Position numbers and translations under genes: made by a program. From Clostridiales bacterium (lineage in GTDB: Bacteria; Bacillota; Clostridia; Christensenellales; Aristaeellaceae), in contig SVGS01000007.1 in assembly GCA_015056205.1 (NCBI GenBank), positions 1-64,000 of the forward strand: 64,000 nt of DNA, given 5' to 3'. The notes under the pieces were generated by a model. The model was given only the letters and a program-made list of their open reading frames with translations. It was not told the DNA's origin and made no database searches. Positions 7,161-16,372 of this stretch are shown piece by piece; within the stretch, counting starts at the first letter, position 1, and each line of letters opens with the position of its first letter.

Positions 7161-9731
7161 TCACTTGGCCTCCGCCCAGTTCTTCCCTTCATGCACCTCC
7201 GCCTTCAGGGGGACCTTCAGCTGAATCACCTGCTCCATGGTTTCCTGCAGAATCCTGGCCGCTTCTTCCTTTTCCTCCGGAGGGCATTCCAGGAGCAGCT
7301 CATCGTGTACCTGCAAAATCAGCCTGCTTCTGAGTCCGTGTTCCCGAAGGTTGCGGTCCACCCGGACCATGGCCAGCTTGATGATATCCGCCGCGGTTCC
7401 CTGTACCGGCGTATTCATGGCCGCCCGCTTTCCGAATTCCCGGATCTGGGCCTTGGGACTTTTCAGTTCCGGCAGATATCTCCTCCGGCCCATCAGGGTT
7501 TCGGCGTATCCCTTTTCGGCTCCCATCACGGCGGTTTCTTCCATAAACCGCCGGACGCCCGGATATTTTTCAAAATACTTGGCGATAAAATCTTCCGCTT
7601 CTTTTCGGCTGATGCCGATATTTCGGCTCAGTCCGAATCCGCTGATACCGTAAATCAGTCCGAAGTTGACGGCTTTCGCCCGGCTCCTCATCTCCGGAGT
7701 AACCCATTCCAGGGGAACCTCAAATACTTCGCCGGCCGTCCTGGCATGGATATCCTCGCCTTTCCGAAACGCGTCCACCAAGGCCGGATCCTCGCTGAAA
7801 TGGGCCATCAGTCTCAGTTCGATCTGGCTGTAATCCGCGTCCAGCAAAACCCATCCTTCCCTGGGCAGAAATGCCTCCCGGATTTCCTTTCCTTCCTCGC
7901 TGCGAACCGGAATATTCTGAAGGTTGGGCTCCGAGGAACTGATCCGGCCGGTGGCTGTGGCTACCTGATCAAAGTAGGAATGAATCCGTCCGTTTCCGTC
8001 GATCAGCGGCAGCATCCCCTCCACATAGGTTCCGTTCAGCTTTGTCAGCTGGCGGTACCGCAGCAGGGGGTTAATCACCTCCGGCGCGTCGAAACGCAGC
8101 CCTTCCAGAACTTCCGCGGAGGTGGAATATCCTTTTTTCGTTTTCTTTCCATGGGGCAGATTCATCTGTTCAAACAGCACATCCCCCAGCTGCTGCGGAC
8201 TGTTGAGGTTAAAGCTGTGGCCTCCGGTCGCCGCGATTACCTGCTTCCGGCATTCCTCAATCTGTTCCTTATACTGTTTTCCGAGCGTTTTCAGCTTCTC
8301 CGTATCCACGGAGAAGCCTGCCTGTTCCATGTGGAACAAAACAAAGCTGAGCGGCATTTCTACATCCTTCATCAGCGCGCTCATTCCGTATTTGAGGATC
8401 TGCTCCTTCTGCCACAGATACAGGGAACAGACGGAGGAAGCGTTTTCCTCCTGATCCGGCGCCAACGCTTTCAGCCGGTAGCTCTTTTCCTGCGGATTCA
8501 GCAAATAAGCGCCGAGCATCGTATCCCATTCCATTTTTTCCGGAAGCTCCGCCCCGAACTGATCCAGACGGTGCAGCCAGTCCTTCATATGGTGAACCAC
8601 GCAGGCTCTTTCCTTCATTTCCTTTCCGACCGTATGCAGAACCTCCGGCAGATCCAGCCCCTGTGTCAGCAGATCCACCTGCAGGGCGGCTTTTGCCCTT
8701 TGGCCGTCGGTTGCCGCAAGCGTCAGAGCCGTTTCCGTCATATGGAGGCAGACTGTCGCCCCTTCAGCTTCCCGGTTTCTGATCCATTCGGTGATCAGGT
8801 CCGTCGATTCCAGATCAGCTTCTTCCTGAAACGTGATTCCCGGAACGGGTATCTGCGCTTCCTCCTGAACGGAATTCCCGGTTCCCTCCAGCCGCCGGAT
8901 GATGCTGTTCAGCTTCAGTTTTTTCAGCGCGGGTATGCTTTCCCTGAAATCCGGCAGGGTGCAGAGCTCCAGGGAAAAAGAAACGGGAGCATTCCTTCGG
9001 ATGGTAGCCAGATCCTTGCTCATCCGGGCCTGATCCGCCCACTGAACGATTTTTTCTCCCAGCTTGCCCTTGATGTTTGTTCCGTTTTCGAGCACGGTTT
9101 CCAGATTCCGGTATTCCTGCAGAAGCCGGACGGCTGTTTTATCCCCGACTCCCGGAATCCCGGGAATATGGTCGCTGGCGTCTCCGGCCAGTCCTTTCCA
9201 GTCCGTCACCTGTTCCGGGGTAAAACCGTATTCTTCATATACTTTGGACGGCGTAAACCGGATGGTTTCACTGATTCCCTTACGGGTAAACAGCACCTCT
9301 GTCCCGCCTCCGACAAGCTGAAGCGCGTCCCTGTCTCCCGTCAGAATCAGCGGAGAAGCGCCCGCTTCGGCTCCCTTCAGGCTCAGGGTTCCCAGCAGAT
9401 CATCCGCCTCCCATCCCTGCAAAGAAAACCGCCGGACCTTCATATCATCCAGCAGGGAATAAATCGTCTCAAACTGCTGTCTCAGTTCCGGCGGCGTTTC
9501 CGCCCGCCCCGCTTTATAGTCCGCATAGGCCAGATGGCGGAAAGTCGGTCCGTGCTCATCGAAGCAGACGGCCAGATACTGAACCTTCTCCTCCTCAATC
9601 ACTTTCAGCAGCATATTCAGAAAACCGTAAACGGCGTTTGTATAGATTCCGTCTGCGTCCATTAAAGGCAGGGCATGGAAAGCTCTGTGCATCAGACTGT
9701 TCCCGTCTACCAGCAGTAATGTATCTTTCAT
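7161..9731 (-). CDS. polA: DNA polymerase I
   Basis: The 856-residue protein has the three-part layout of Pol I. The N-terminal 5'-3' nuclease starts LLVDGNSLMHRAFHAL and includes the DKTAVRLL helix-hairpin-helix. The middle domain has the shape of the 3'-5' exonuclease, but the metal-binding Asp-x-Glu motif is not visible, so proofreading is probably lost, as in many Bacillota. The C-terminal polymerase has motif A DYSQIELRLMAH, the finger helix with RSRAKAVNFGLIYG, and motif C VHDELLLE. It fills gaps and removes primers in repair and lagging-strand synthesis. AGGAGG lies 11 bases before the ATG. A parS-like site is inside the gene at 8323-8338. Confidence 0.97.
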   Translation of the reverse strand: MKDTLLLVDGNSLMHRAFHALPLMDADGIYTNAVYGFLNMLLKVIEEEKVQYLAVCFDEHGPTFRHLAYADYKAGRAETPPELRQQFETIYSLLDDMKVRRFSLQGWEADDLLGTLSLKGAEAGASPLILTGDRDALQLVGGGTEVLFTRKGISETIRFTPSKVYEEYGFTPEQVTDWKGLAGDASDHIPGIPGVGDKTAVRLLQEYRNLETVLENGTNIKGKLGEKIVQWADQARMSKDLATIRRNAPVSFSLELCTLPDFRESIPALKKLKLNSIIRRLEGTGNSVQEEAQIPVPGITFQEEADLESTDLITEWIRNREAEGATVCLHMTETALTLAATDGQRAKAALQVDLLTQGLDLPEVLHTVGKEMKERACVVHHMKDWLHRLDQFGAELPEKMEWDTMLGAYLLNPQEKSYRLKALAPDQEENASSVCSLYLWQKEQILKYGMSALMKDVEMPLSFVLFHMEQAGFSVDTEKLKTLGKQYKEQIEECRKQVIAATGGHSFNLNSPQQLGDVLFEQMNLPHGKKTKKGYSTSAEVLEGLRFDAPEVINPLLRYRQLTKLNGTYVEGMLPLIDGNGRIHSYFDQVATATGRISSSEPNLQNIPVRSEEGKEIREAFLPREGWVLLDADYSQIELRLMAHFSEDPALVDAFRKGEDIHARTAGEVFEVPLEWVTPEMRSRAKAVNFGLIYGISGFGLSRNIGISRKEAEDFIAKYFEKYPGVRRFMEETAVMGAEKGYAETLMGRRRYLPELKSPKAQIREFGKRAAMNTPVQGTAADIIKLAMVRVDRNLREHGLRSRLILQVHDELLLECPPEEKEEAARILQETMEQVIQLKVPLKAEVHEGKNWAEAK
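8323..8338. promoter_or_regulatory. parS: parS-like site inside polA
   Basis: TGTTCCATGTGGAACA differs by one base from the palindrome TGTTCCACGTGGAACA, a parS variant. It lies within polA and is the second of three such sites within 10 kb. Confidence 0.65.
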
Positions 9732-9771
9732 ATCGCTTCAGACCTCCTGAGTCTGTTCTTCCGTTTTTTTC

Positions 9772-9801
9772 ATTATACCGGTTTTTTTCTCCTTCTGTCT
9801 A
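9772..9801 (-). promoter_or_regulatory. polA promoter
   Basis: On the minus strand: -35 TAGACA (9796-9801), 18-bp spacer, perfect -10 TATAAT (9772-9777), about 40 bp before the polA start codon. Confidence 0.65.
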
Positions 9802-9891
9802 TTCTTTTCAAATTTTTCGAAACATGCTATACTTTTCCGGATCATTCATTCCACCCCCTGCGTCATAATGATATTTATGAAAGGAATGGCC

Positions 9892-11208
9892 ATGTCGTAT
9901 TCAGTAGGAACGGTTTCCCTCGGCTGCAACAAAAACCGTGTGGATACGGAAATTGCTCTGCAGCTTCTCGTTGACCGGGGATATACCATTACTTCCGATC
10001 CGGCCCGGGCGGATATTCTCTTCATTAATACCTGCGGTTTTATTGAATCCGCCAAGCAGGAATCGATCGATGCCATTCTGGAAATGGCGAAATATAAAGA
10101 AGCCGGTACCTGCAAACTCCTGATTGTTTCCGGTTGTCTGATTCAGCGATATGAAAAGGAACTGATGGAAGAGCTGCCGGAAGTCGATCTTTTTCTCGGA
10201 GTCAATCAGTATGCCCGGCTTCCCGACCTGATTCAGAAAGCGCTGGCGGGACACCGGATTTCCTCCTGTCAGGATGACAGAACCATTTTTGAATACGGCC
10301 GGTATCTGACCACACCTTTTTATTCGGCTTACACGCGGATCGGGGAAGGCTGCTCCAACCGGTGCACCTTCTGTGCCATTCCTTCCATCCGCGGTCCTTA
10401 CCGAAGCCGGGAAGAATCGCTGATTCTTCAGGAAATCCGTACCCTGGCGGAAAAGGGTGTACGGGAGCATATCCTGATTGCCCAGGATACCACCCGGTAC
10501 GGAACCGATCAGCATGCCCGTTCCACTTTGCCGGATCTGATGAAAAAAGCGGCGGCGATTCCCGGTGTGGAATGGCTGCGGGTTCTGTACTGCTATCCGG
10601 ACGAAACAAAGGAGGATCTGCTGGACGTTCTGGCCGGTATCCCGAATATCTGCCCGTATCTGGATATTCCGATTCAGCACATCAATCACGAGATTCTTCG
10701 CAGAATGAACCGGCGGGGAGATCAGTCGGATATTCTCCGGGCCGTCCGGGGCGCCCGTGAAAGAGGCCTGACGCTTCGAACCAGTCTGATCGTCGGGTTT
10801 CCGGGTGAAACGGAAGAGCAGTTTCAGGAACTGCTCAGCTTTGTGGAAGAAACGGAGTTTGACCGTCTCGGCGCCTTTATCTATTCTCCCGAAGACGGTA
10901 CGCCGGCCGCAAAAATGCCCGGCCGGATTCCGCCGGAAGTCAGCCAGGATCGTCTGGACCGTCTGATGAGCCTGCAGCAGAAGGTATCCCTGAAGCGGAA
11001 TCGGTCCCGGATCGGCCAGGTGGAAAAGGTTCTGATTACCGGATCCGCCGGTCCCGACGCGTGGGTTGGACGCAGTTCCCGTGAAGCGCCGGAAATCGAC
11101 GGTCAGATTCTGGTTCAGGGCACCGGTCATTCTCCCGCAGTTGGATCTTTCGTCTCCGTTCGGATCACGGAAGCCGATGTTTATGATCTGAAGGGGGTGA
11201 TCCTTTGA
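9892..11208 (+). CDS. rimO: Ribosomal protein S12 methylthiotransferase
   Basis: RimO adds a methylthio group to a conserved Asp of ribosomal protein S12, using two [4Fe-4S] clusters and SAM. The 438-residue protein has the N-terminal MTTase domain starting VSLGCNKNRVDTE (Cys ligands here, in NTCGF and in VSGCL), the radical-SAM motif GEGCSNRCTFCAIP (CxxxCxxC) and a C-terminal TRAM domain. The LGCNKNRVDTE opening is that of RimO rather than MiaB or MtaB. I chose the ATG at 9892 because AAAGGA is six to seven bases upstream; the ATG at 9868 is eight codons earlier. The stop overlaps the TTG start of pgsA by four bases, so the two are translationally coupled. Confidence 0.9.
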   Translation: MSYSVGTVSLGCNKNRVDTEIALQLLVDRGYTITSDPARADILFINTCGFIESAKQESIDAILEMAKYKEAGTCKLLIVSGCLIQRYEKELMEELPEVDLFLGVNQYARLPDLIQKALAGHRISSCQDDRTIFEYGRYLTTPFYSAYTRIGEGCSNRCTFCAIPSIRGPYRSREESLILQEIRTLAEKGVREHILIAQDTTRYGTDQHARSTLPDLMKKAAAIPGVEWLRVLYCYPDETKEDLLDVLAGIPNICPYLDIPIQHINHEILRRMNRRGDQSDILRAVRGARERGLTLRTSLIVGFPGETEEQFQELLSFVEETEFDRLGAFIYSPEDGTPAAKMPGRIPPEVSQDRLDRLMSLQQKVSLKRNRSRIGQVEKVLITGSAGPDAWVGRSSREAPEIDGQILVQGTGHSPAVGSFVSVRITEADVYDLKGVIL

Positions 11209-11738
11209 ACCTGCCGAATAAGCTGAGTATTCTGCGTGTACTAAGCATTCCGGTAATCGTCACTTTTATGATGATTCAGGACAGAACCTGCCAGTGGATC
11301 GCGCTGGCGCTGTTCATTCTCGCTTCCTTTACCGATTATTTAGACGGCCATATTGCCCGGAAACACGGGCTGATTACGGATTTCGGCCGTTTCATTGATC
11401 CCATTGCCGATAAGCTGCTGGTTCTGTCAACCATGATTATGCTGATTTATCAGGGTTTTCTTCCGCCGTGGGCGGTGATCATTATTCTGGCCCGGGAGCT
11501 CAGCGTGGATGGTCTGCGGTTGATTGCCGTCACGAAGAAGACCGTCATCGCCGCTTCTCCCCTGGGAAAAATCAAAACGGTCACCCAGATGATTCTGATC
11601 ATATGGACCATGGCTCTGCAGCGCTCCGTTTATTCCCACTGGACCGGCCTGGTTCTGCTGATTCTCGCGGTCTTCATGACGCTGCTTTCGGGTGTGGATT
11701 ATTTCCGGAAAAACGGCCGTTTTCTCAGTCAGTCCTGA
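11205..11738 (+). CDS. pgsA: CDP-diacylglycerol-glycerol-3-phosphate 3-phosphatidyltransferase
   Basis: This membrane enzyme makes phosphatidylglycerophosphate, the first step to phosphatidylglycerol and cardiolipin. The 177-residue protein has several hydrophobic helices and the full CDP-alcohol phosphatidyltransferase signature D-x2-DG-x2-AR-x8-G-x3-D-x3-D, starting at DYLDGHIAR. The start is a TTG overlapping the rimO stop, with AAGGGGG about nine bases upstream. Its length is normal for the family. It ends about 350 bp before dnaN. Confidence 0.92.
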   Translation: MNLPNKLSILRVLSIPVIVTFMMIQDRTCQWIALALFILASFTDYLDGHIARKHGLITDFGRFIDPIADKLLVLSTMIMLIYQGFLPPWAVIIILARELSVDGLRLIAVTKKTVIAASPLGKIKTVTQMILIIWTMALQRSVYSHWTGLVLLILAVFMTLLSGVDYFRKNGRFLSQS

Positions 11739-12084
11739 CCTTTTCATCCTGTGCATGAGTTTTCAACAGCCGGAAAAAATCTGTGCATGAAAGGCTTTTT
11801 TCCGGCCCTCCGCGTCCCCTTTTTCGCTTCCGTTCTGTCCGGATCCGGAGTTCATCTCCCGGTTCCGGCTTCCCAAAGAAGGATTTACGGCCGGATGAAT
11901 CGAATAATGAACTGGATTTTCACTTTTTCCCGGTTTTGTTCACATCTTTCGTTTCTCTCCGGGCAAGGTATTTCCATGGTTTGCGTGTTTTCCACAGAAC
12001 TCACAGGCCCTACAATGAGTACGATATATATTATATAATCAATAGGAATCCATCTTCCCTATTTCGACGAAAGAAGGTTGTCCA
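11739..12084. other. Intergenic region before dnaN with DnaA-box-like sites
   Basis: No convincing gene is seen in these 346 bases. TTTTCCACA at 11988-11996 is a good DnaA box and TTGTTCACA at 11936-11944 a weaker one; TGTGCATGA occurs twice (11750 and 11782 areas). An AT-rich stretch follows with a -10-like TATAAT at 12034-12039, which may serve dnaN. It is one of three gaps with such sites around dnaN-recF. Confidence 0.5.
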
Positions 12085-13200
12085 ATGAAGTTTTCGATGA
12101 ATACGCAGGATCTGCTGGAAGGGCTGACGACGGTAACAAGATCTCTTTCCGCCCGTCCGGCGAAACAGATTCTGGAAGGAATTCTCTTTTCCGCCAGGGA
12201 TGGCCGCGTCACGATGACCTGCTCCGATGGCTCCATGGTGATTGAATATACGAACGCGTCCGATATTGAAGAGGAAGGGGAAACGGTTCTTCCCGGCCGG
12301 ATGATTACGGAGCTGATCCGAAAGATGCCTGCCGGAACGGTTTCCGTGCAGGTAACGGAGGGGCGTTCCGCCGTGATTCGCTGCATGAAAAACCGCAGTA
12401 CGCTGGCTGTCATGGATCCCGCGGAATATCCCGTCATTCAGCATCTTCATCAGGGAACCCTGGTCAAGATTCCGCAGAAGAAGCTGAAGGATATGATCAG
12501 CCACGTGACTTTTGCCATTGCCAGTGACGAAAGCCGTCCGATTCTGACCGGCAGCCTGATGGAAATCAGCCGCAGTGAAGCGAGGCTGATCGCTCTGGAC
12601 GGATTCCGTCTTTCCCTGCAGAAACTGTTCCAGCCCTTTGAGCTGCCGGCGGGCATGGAGATGATCAAAGCCATTATTCCCGGAAAGGTGATCAATGAGA
12701 TGGCCCGGATCCTTCCCGATGATGATTCCTTCTGTGTGATGACGGTGGATAACGGGCGGATTCAGTTCAATTTCGGCAATATATGTCTGATCAGCTCTCT
12801 CCTCAGCGGGGAATATATTGACTATCGCCGGATTATCCCGACGGAGTATAAGGTGGAAGCGCTGGCAGATCGGTCTTCGGTTCAGGATGCGATTGAACGG
12901 GCCAGCCTGATGGCCAGGGAAGGAAAGAACAATATGATCAGAATGTCTTTCCGCCAGAATGTTCTGAAGATCACGTCCAACGCGGAGATGGGCAATATCG
13001 AGGAGGAGATGGAAATCTCCATGAGCGGCGAAGATCTGGATATTTCCTTTAACGCCCGCTACATTATTGATCTGATCCGGAATGTGTCGGAGGATGTTCT
13101 CTGCATGCGATTCAATTCCAGCGTGGCGCCCTGTGTTGTGGTTCCGAAACAGGGGGATCAGTATCTTTATCTGGTTCTTCCCGTGAGAGTGGCGCAGTAA
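12085..13200 (+). CDS. dnaN: DNA polymerase III beta subunit (sliding clamp)
   Basis: The clamp encircles DNA and tethers the replicative polymerase and repair proteins. The 371-residue protein shows the three-domain DnaN pattern: the N-terminal LSARPAKQILEGILF region, the middle LTGSLMEIS...RLIALDGFRLSL element and the C-terminal YIDLIRNV...VVVPKQGDQYLYLVLPVRV end, which forms the peptide-binding pocket. AAGAAGG precedes the ATG. It is followed by recF after 16 bp, the usual pairing near oriC, but dnaA, its usual upstream neighbour, is missing here. Confidence 0.97.
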   Translation: MKFSMNTQDLLEGLTTVTRSLSARPAKQILEGILFSARDGRVTMTCSDGSMVIEYTNASDIEEEGETVLPGRMITELIRKMPAGTVSVQVTEGRSAVIRCMKNRSTLAVMDPAEYPVIQHLHQGTLVKIPQKKLKDMISHVTFAIASDESRPILTGSLMEISRSEARLIALDGFRLSLQKLFQPFELPAGMEMIKAIIPGKVINEMARILPDDDSFCVMTVDNGRIQFNFGNICLISSLLSGEYIDYRRIIPTEYKVEALADRSSVQDAIERASLMAREGKNNMIRMSFRQNVLKITSNAEMGNIEEEMEISMSGEDLDISFNARYIIDLIRNVSEDVLCMRFNSSVAPCVVVPKQGDQYLYLVLPVRVAQ

Positions 13201-13216
13201 CCCTTTTGAATGCAAA

Positions 13217-14398
13217 ATGATAATTCAGGAATTAACGCTTTCCCATTTCAGAAATTATGAAAAACTGAATATCCGTCCGTCGGAAGGCGTCAATCTCTTT
13301 TTCGGATCGAACGGTTCCGGAAAGACAAATATCCTGGAAGCGATTCATTATTGTTCGCTCGGAAAATCGCACCGGATGAATCATGATCAGTCCGCGGTTC
13401 AGTATGGGGAAGCCGCCTCGCTGTGCCGTGTTTCCGTTGCGGACAGCAGAACGGCGCGTCAGATCTCCGTTCAGCTTTATGCGTCCCCTTCCATGAGAAA
13501 GACGATTTTACTGGATGACAGAAAAATCAGCCGTTTCTCCGAACTCATGGGCTGCCTGCAGTGCGTTATTTTTTCGCCGGAGGATCTGGGTCTGATCCGG
13601 GAAGGTCCTTCTGTCCGAAGGCGTTTTCTGGATATGATGATCAGCCAGGTCAACCGGAAGTATTTTATCGCGCTTCAGCAGTACCGGGTCGGCCTGGATC
13701 AGCGGAATGCGCTGCTGAAAACGCTGAAAAGCAACAGATCGCAGTCTGCGGACTGGCTGAGCGATTTTGACAGGGCGCTGGCCGGTCCGGCGGAAATGAT
13801 TGTCAGGGAGCGAAAAACGGTCTGCGAGCGGCTGAACCAGCTGGCCATGGAAAGCTACAGAAGAATCACCGGTCTGGATCAGGAAGAATTTGCGCTGTCC
13901 TATCACAGTTCTCTGAAGGATGAGGAAAAGATCGGAGAAGCGCTGATCAGCCAGCTGACCCGCTCCCGGGAGGAAGATATCCGGCTGGGGCTGACCTCGG
14001 CGGGCCCTCACCGGGATGATCTTCTGTTCTCGCTGAACAGGAGAAACATGAGAATGTTTGCCTCCCAGGGTCAGACGCGGACCGCGGCCCTCAGCATCAA
14101 GATCGCGGAAATGAATATGCTGATGGAGCTGAGCGGAGAAAAACCGATTCTGCTGCTGGATGATGTGATGAGCGAGCTGGATCAGCACCGAAGGGACGGC
14201 CTGCTGAGAGAAATCGCGTCGTTTCAGACCTTCATTACCTGTACGGACCGGATCGACCTGATGAAGGAGCATCAGCGCTTTTTTTCGGTCTCCAGTCATG
14301 AGGGAAAAGGGAAAGTGAAAAAAATCCACAGCGAGTCGGATCCTGATGAATCAAGCGTTTCACATGAAACACTGAAAGAGGATCCGCTCTTTGTCTGA
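13217..14398 (+). CDS. recF: DNA replication and repair protein RecF
   Basis: RecF is an SMC-like ATPase that helps load RecA at gaps. The 393-residue protein starts MIIQELTLSHFRNYEK, typical of RecF, and has Walker A GSNGSGKTNILEA, ABC-type signature SQGQTRTAALS and Walker B PILLLDDVMSELD. It is slightly long for the family (about 360-370); the extra C-terminal residues (from about 370) are Ser/Glu-rich and overlap a parS-like site at 14356-14371. No strong ribosome site is seen before the ATG, so translation may depend on coupling to dnaN 16 bp upstream. Confidence 0.95.
   Translation: MIIQELTLSHFRNYEKLNIRPSEGVNLFFGSNGSGKTNILEAIHYCSLGKSHRMNHDQSAVQYGEAASLCRVSVADSRTARQISVQLYASPSMRKTILLDDRKISRFSELMGCLQCVIFSPEDLGLIREGPSVRRRFLDMMISQVNRKYFIALQQYRVGLDQRNALLKTLKSNRSQSADWLSDFDRALAGPAEMIVRERKTVCERLNQLAMESYRRITGLDQEEFALSYHSSLKDEEKIGEALISQLTRSREEDIRLGLTSAGPHRDDLLFSLNRRNMRMFASQGQTRTAALSIKIAEMNMLMELSGEKPILLLDDVMSELDQHRRDGLLREIASFQTFITCTDRIDLMKEHQRFFSVSSHEGKGKVKKIHSESDPDESSVSHETLKEDPLFV
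14356..14371. promoter_or_regulatory. parS: Degenerate parS-like site at the 3' end of recF
   Basis: CGTTTCACATGAAACA matches the parS consensus TGTTTCACGTGAAACA at 14 of 16 bases. It is in the non-conserved tail of RecF. Confidence 0.55.
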
Positions 14399-14623
14399 CA
14401 AAAATCCACAGGTTTTGCACAGGTCATAAATCCTTATTTTTCAACGATTTCGGCGTTTTTTGATGAAGTGCCTGTGGAAAACTGCAAATCACCCGGTCAG
14501 AAAAATGGAAAACGCCGCAGAAAGCGGTTGACGAATGGAAAACGAAATGATATCCTACAGAGAGATACAAGTCCGTACAATTGTTGTGCGGTCATGAAGC
14601 ATGAAAAATGAGGGGGTAAGGTT
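14399..14623. other. Intergenic region after recF with DnaA-box-like sites
   Basis: AAATCCACA (14402-14410), TTTTGCACA (14413-14421) and, on the other strand, TTTTCCACA (14473-14481) resemble DnaA boxes. The interior is AT-rich (TTATTTTTCAACGATTT). A promoter for the next gene follows at 14528-14556. No gene is seen. Confidence 0.5.
14528..14556 (+). promoter_or_regulatory. Promoter of the fucose-isomerase-like gene
   Basis: -35 TTGACG (14528-14533), 17-bp spacer, -10 TATCCT (14551-14556); transcription would start about 60 nt before the ATG at 14624, which has GAGGGGG upstream. Confidence 0.65.
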
Positions 14624-16108
14624 ATGGAGAACATTCCTGTGATCAAACTGGGTCTTGTGGCAGTGTCCAGAGACTGCTTTCCGATCGTGCTGAGCGAAAA
14701 GCGCAGAAAGGCGATTGCCGAAAAGTGCGGCCAGAAGGAACTGAATTTTGTTGAGATTAAAACCACTGTGGAAAATGAGCTGGATATGCTCAAAGCGGTG
14801 GAAGAGCTGAAGGCGAATGAGTGCAACGCGGCCTGCGTGTTCCTCGGAAACTTCGGTCCGGAAACGCCGGAAACCCTGATCGCGGCGAAGTTTGACGGCC
14901 CCGTGATGTATATTGCGGCGGCTGAAGGCGACGGCGATATGATCAATGGCCGCGGCGATGCCTATTGCGGCATGCTGAACTGCAGCTACAATCTCGGAAT
15001 GCGTCATCTGAAGGGATATATCCCGGAATATCCGGTCGGCACGGCGGATGAGCTGGCGGACAAGATTGCCGAGTTTATTCCGATCGCCCGGGTGATCGTC
15101 GGACTGAAGAATCTGAAGATTATCACCTTTGGACCCCGTCCCCAGGATTTCTTTGCCTGCAACGCTCCGATCAAGGGCCTGTATGAGCTGGGTGTGGAAA
15201 TTGAGGAAAACAGCGAGCTCGATCTGCTGGTCAGCTATAAAGAGCATGCCGGCGATCCCCGGATTCCCGCCATCTGCGAGGATATGGCGAAGGAAATGGG
15301 CGAGGGTAAGTATTATCCCGAGCTGAGCGAGCGGATGGCCCAGTTTGAGGTCACGCTGCTGGATTGGGCGGAAAAGCATAAGGGATCCAGAAAGTATGTT
15401 GCCTTTGCGGATAAGTGCTGGCCCGCTTTCCCCTCCCAGTTTGGTTTCGAGCCCTGCTATGTGAACAGCCGTCTGGCCGGCCGCGGCATTCCGGTCAGCT
15501 GCGAAGTGGATATTTACGGAGCGCTGAGCGAGTATATCGGCACCAGCTTGACCGGCGATGCGGTCACGCTGCTGGATATCAACAATTCCGTTCCGCAGTA
15601 TATTTACGATGAGGATATCAAGGGCAAGTTTGATTACACCCTGACTGATACCTTCATGGGCTTCCACTGCGGCAATACGCCCAGCTGCAAGATGTGCGCG
15701 GACCGCGCTGTGAAGTATCAGCTGATTCAGCACCGTCTGCTGGAGCCGGAAGGAAGCGATCCGGATTTCACCCGCGGAACGCTGGAAGGCGATATCGCGG
15801 AAAGCCCCATCACCTTCTATCGTCTGCAGTGTGACAGTGAAGGAACGGTCCGCGCCTATATCGCGGAGGGCGAAGTGCTGCCTGTGGCAACCCGTTCCTT
15901 CGGAGGAATCGGTGTCTTCGCCATTAAGGAGATGGGCCGCTTCTATCGTCATGTGCTGGTTCAGAAGCGCTATCCGCACCATGGCGCGGTGGCTTTCGCT
16001 CATTGCGCGAAGCAGCTCTTCGAAGTCTTCAAGTATCTCGGCGTGTCGGATATCGCGTATAATCAGCCGAAGACCCTTCCTTATCCGACAGAAAATCCCT
16101 GGGCCTGA
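14624..16108 (+). CDS. L-fucose isomerase-like protein
   Basis: The 494-residue protein has the layout of the FucI/AraA-like aldose-ketose isomerase superfamily: two Rossmann-like N-terminal domains and a C-terminal domain. The metal-site residues of FucI appear to be present: a Glu in SCEVDIYGALSE, an Asp in TLLDINN and a His in GAVAFAHCAKQLF. Such enzymes interconvert L-fucose, D-arabinose or related sugars with their ketoses in the cytoplasm. No other sugar-catabolic gene (kinase, aldolase, transporter) is next to it, so the substrate is open. It has its own promoter and a strong terminator. Confidence 0.75.
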   Translation: MENIPVIKLGLVAVSRDCFPIVLSEKRRKAIAEKCGQKELNFVEIKTTVENELDMLKAVEELKANECNAACVFLGNFGPETPETLIAAKFDGPVMYIAAAEGDGDMINGRGDAYCGMLNCSYNLGMRHLKGYIPEYPVGTADELADKIAEFIPIARVIVGLKNLKIITFGPRPQDFFACNAPIKGLYELGVEIEENSELDLLVSYKEHAGDPRIPAICEDMAKEMGEGKYYPELSERMAQFEVTLLDWAEKHKGSRKYVAFADKCWPAFPSQFGFEPCYVNSRLAGRGIPVSCEVDIYGALSEYIGTSLTGDAVTLLDINNSVPQYIYDEDIKGKFDYTLTDTFMGFHCGNTPSCKMCADRAVKYQLIQHRLLEPEGSDPDFTRGTLEGDIAESPITFYRLQCDSEGTVRAYIAEGEVLPVATRSFGGIGVFAIKEMGRFYRHVLVQKRYPHHGAVAFAHCAKQLFEVFKYLGVSDIAYNQPKTLPYPTENPWA

Positions 16109-16142
16109 TCGGATCCGGATAACGGGATAACGGAATAATTCA

Positions 16143-16170
16143 GCGGACTGTCATTGACAGTCCGCCTTTT
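16143..16170 (+). terminator. Intrinsic terminator after the isomerase gene
   Basis: Perfect 10-bp stem GCGGACTGTC/GACAGTCCGC with an ATT loop, followed by CTTTTCATTCTTTTT. Confidence 0.9.
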
Positions 16171-16265
16171 CATTCTTTTTAATCCGAAAGTGGGGGAATA
16201 ACATCTTTTCAACCAATTTTTAATATGTTGAGTGGTAATAATAACGTGTTTTGAACAGGCAATAT

Positions 16266-16295
16266 TTGACATTTCCCAATGAAATGTGGTAAAAT
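16266..16295 (+). promoter_or_regulatory. Promoter of the MBL-fold gene
   Basis: Perfect -35 TTGACA (16266-16271), 18-bp spacer and extended -10 TGGTAAAAT with the hexamer at 16290-16295; the leader is about 70 nt. Confidence 0.75.
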
Positions 16296-16372
16296 GACAC
16301 CCAAGGTGTTCCTGTTTTCTGAAGAGGCCGGTTGGCGGGAAAGAAAATAAAGCTGAAAAGGAGCGCAGTTCC

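Noticed and set aside
7062-9665. Very long open frame (over 860 codons) opposite polA.
   Set aside because: Antisense to a clear polA, with no ribosome site and a His/Gln/Phe-rich composition typical of the reverse frame of a GC-rich gene.
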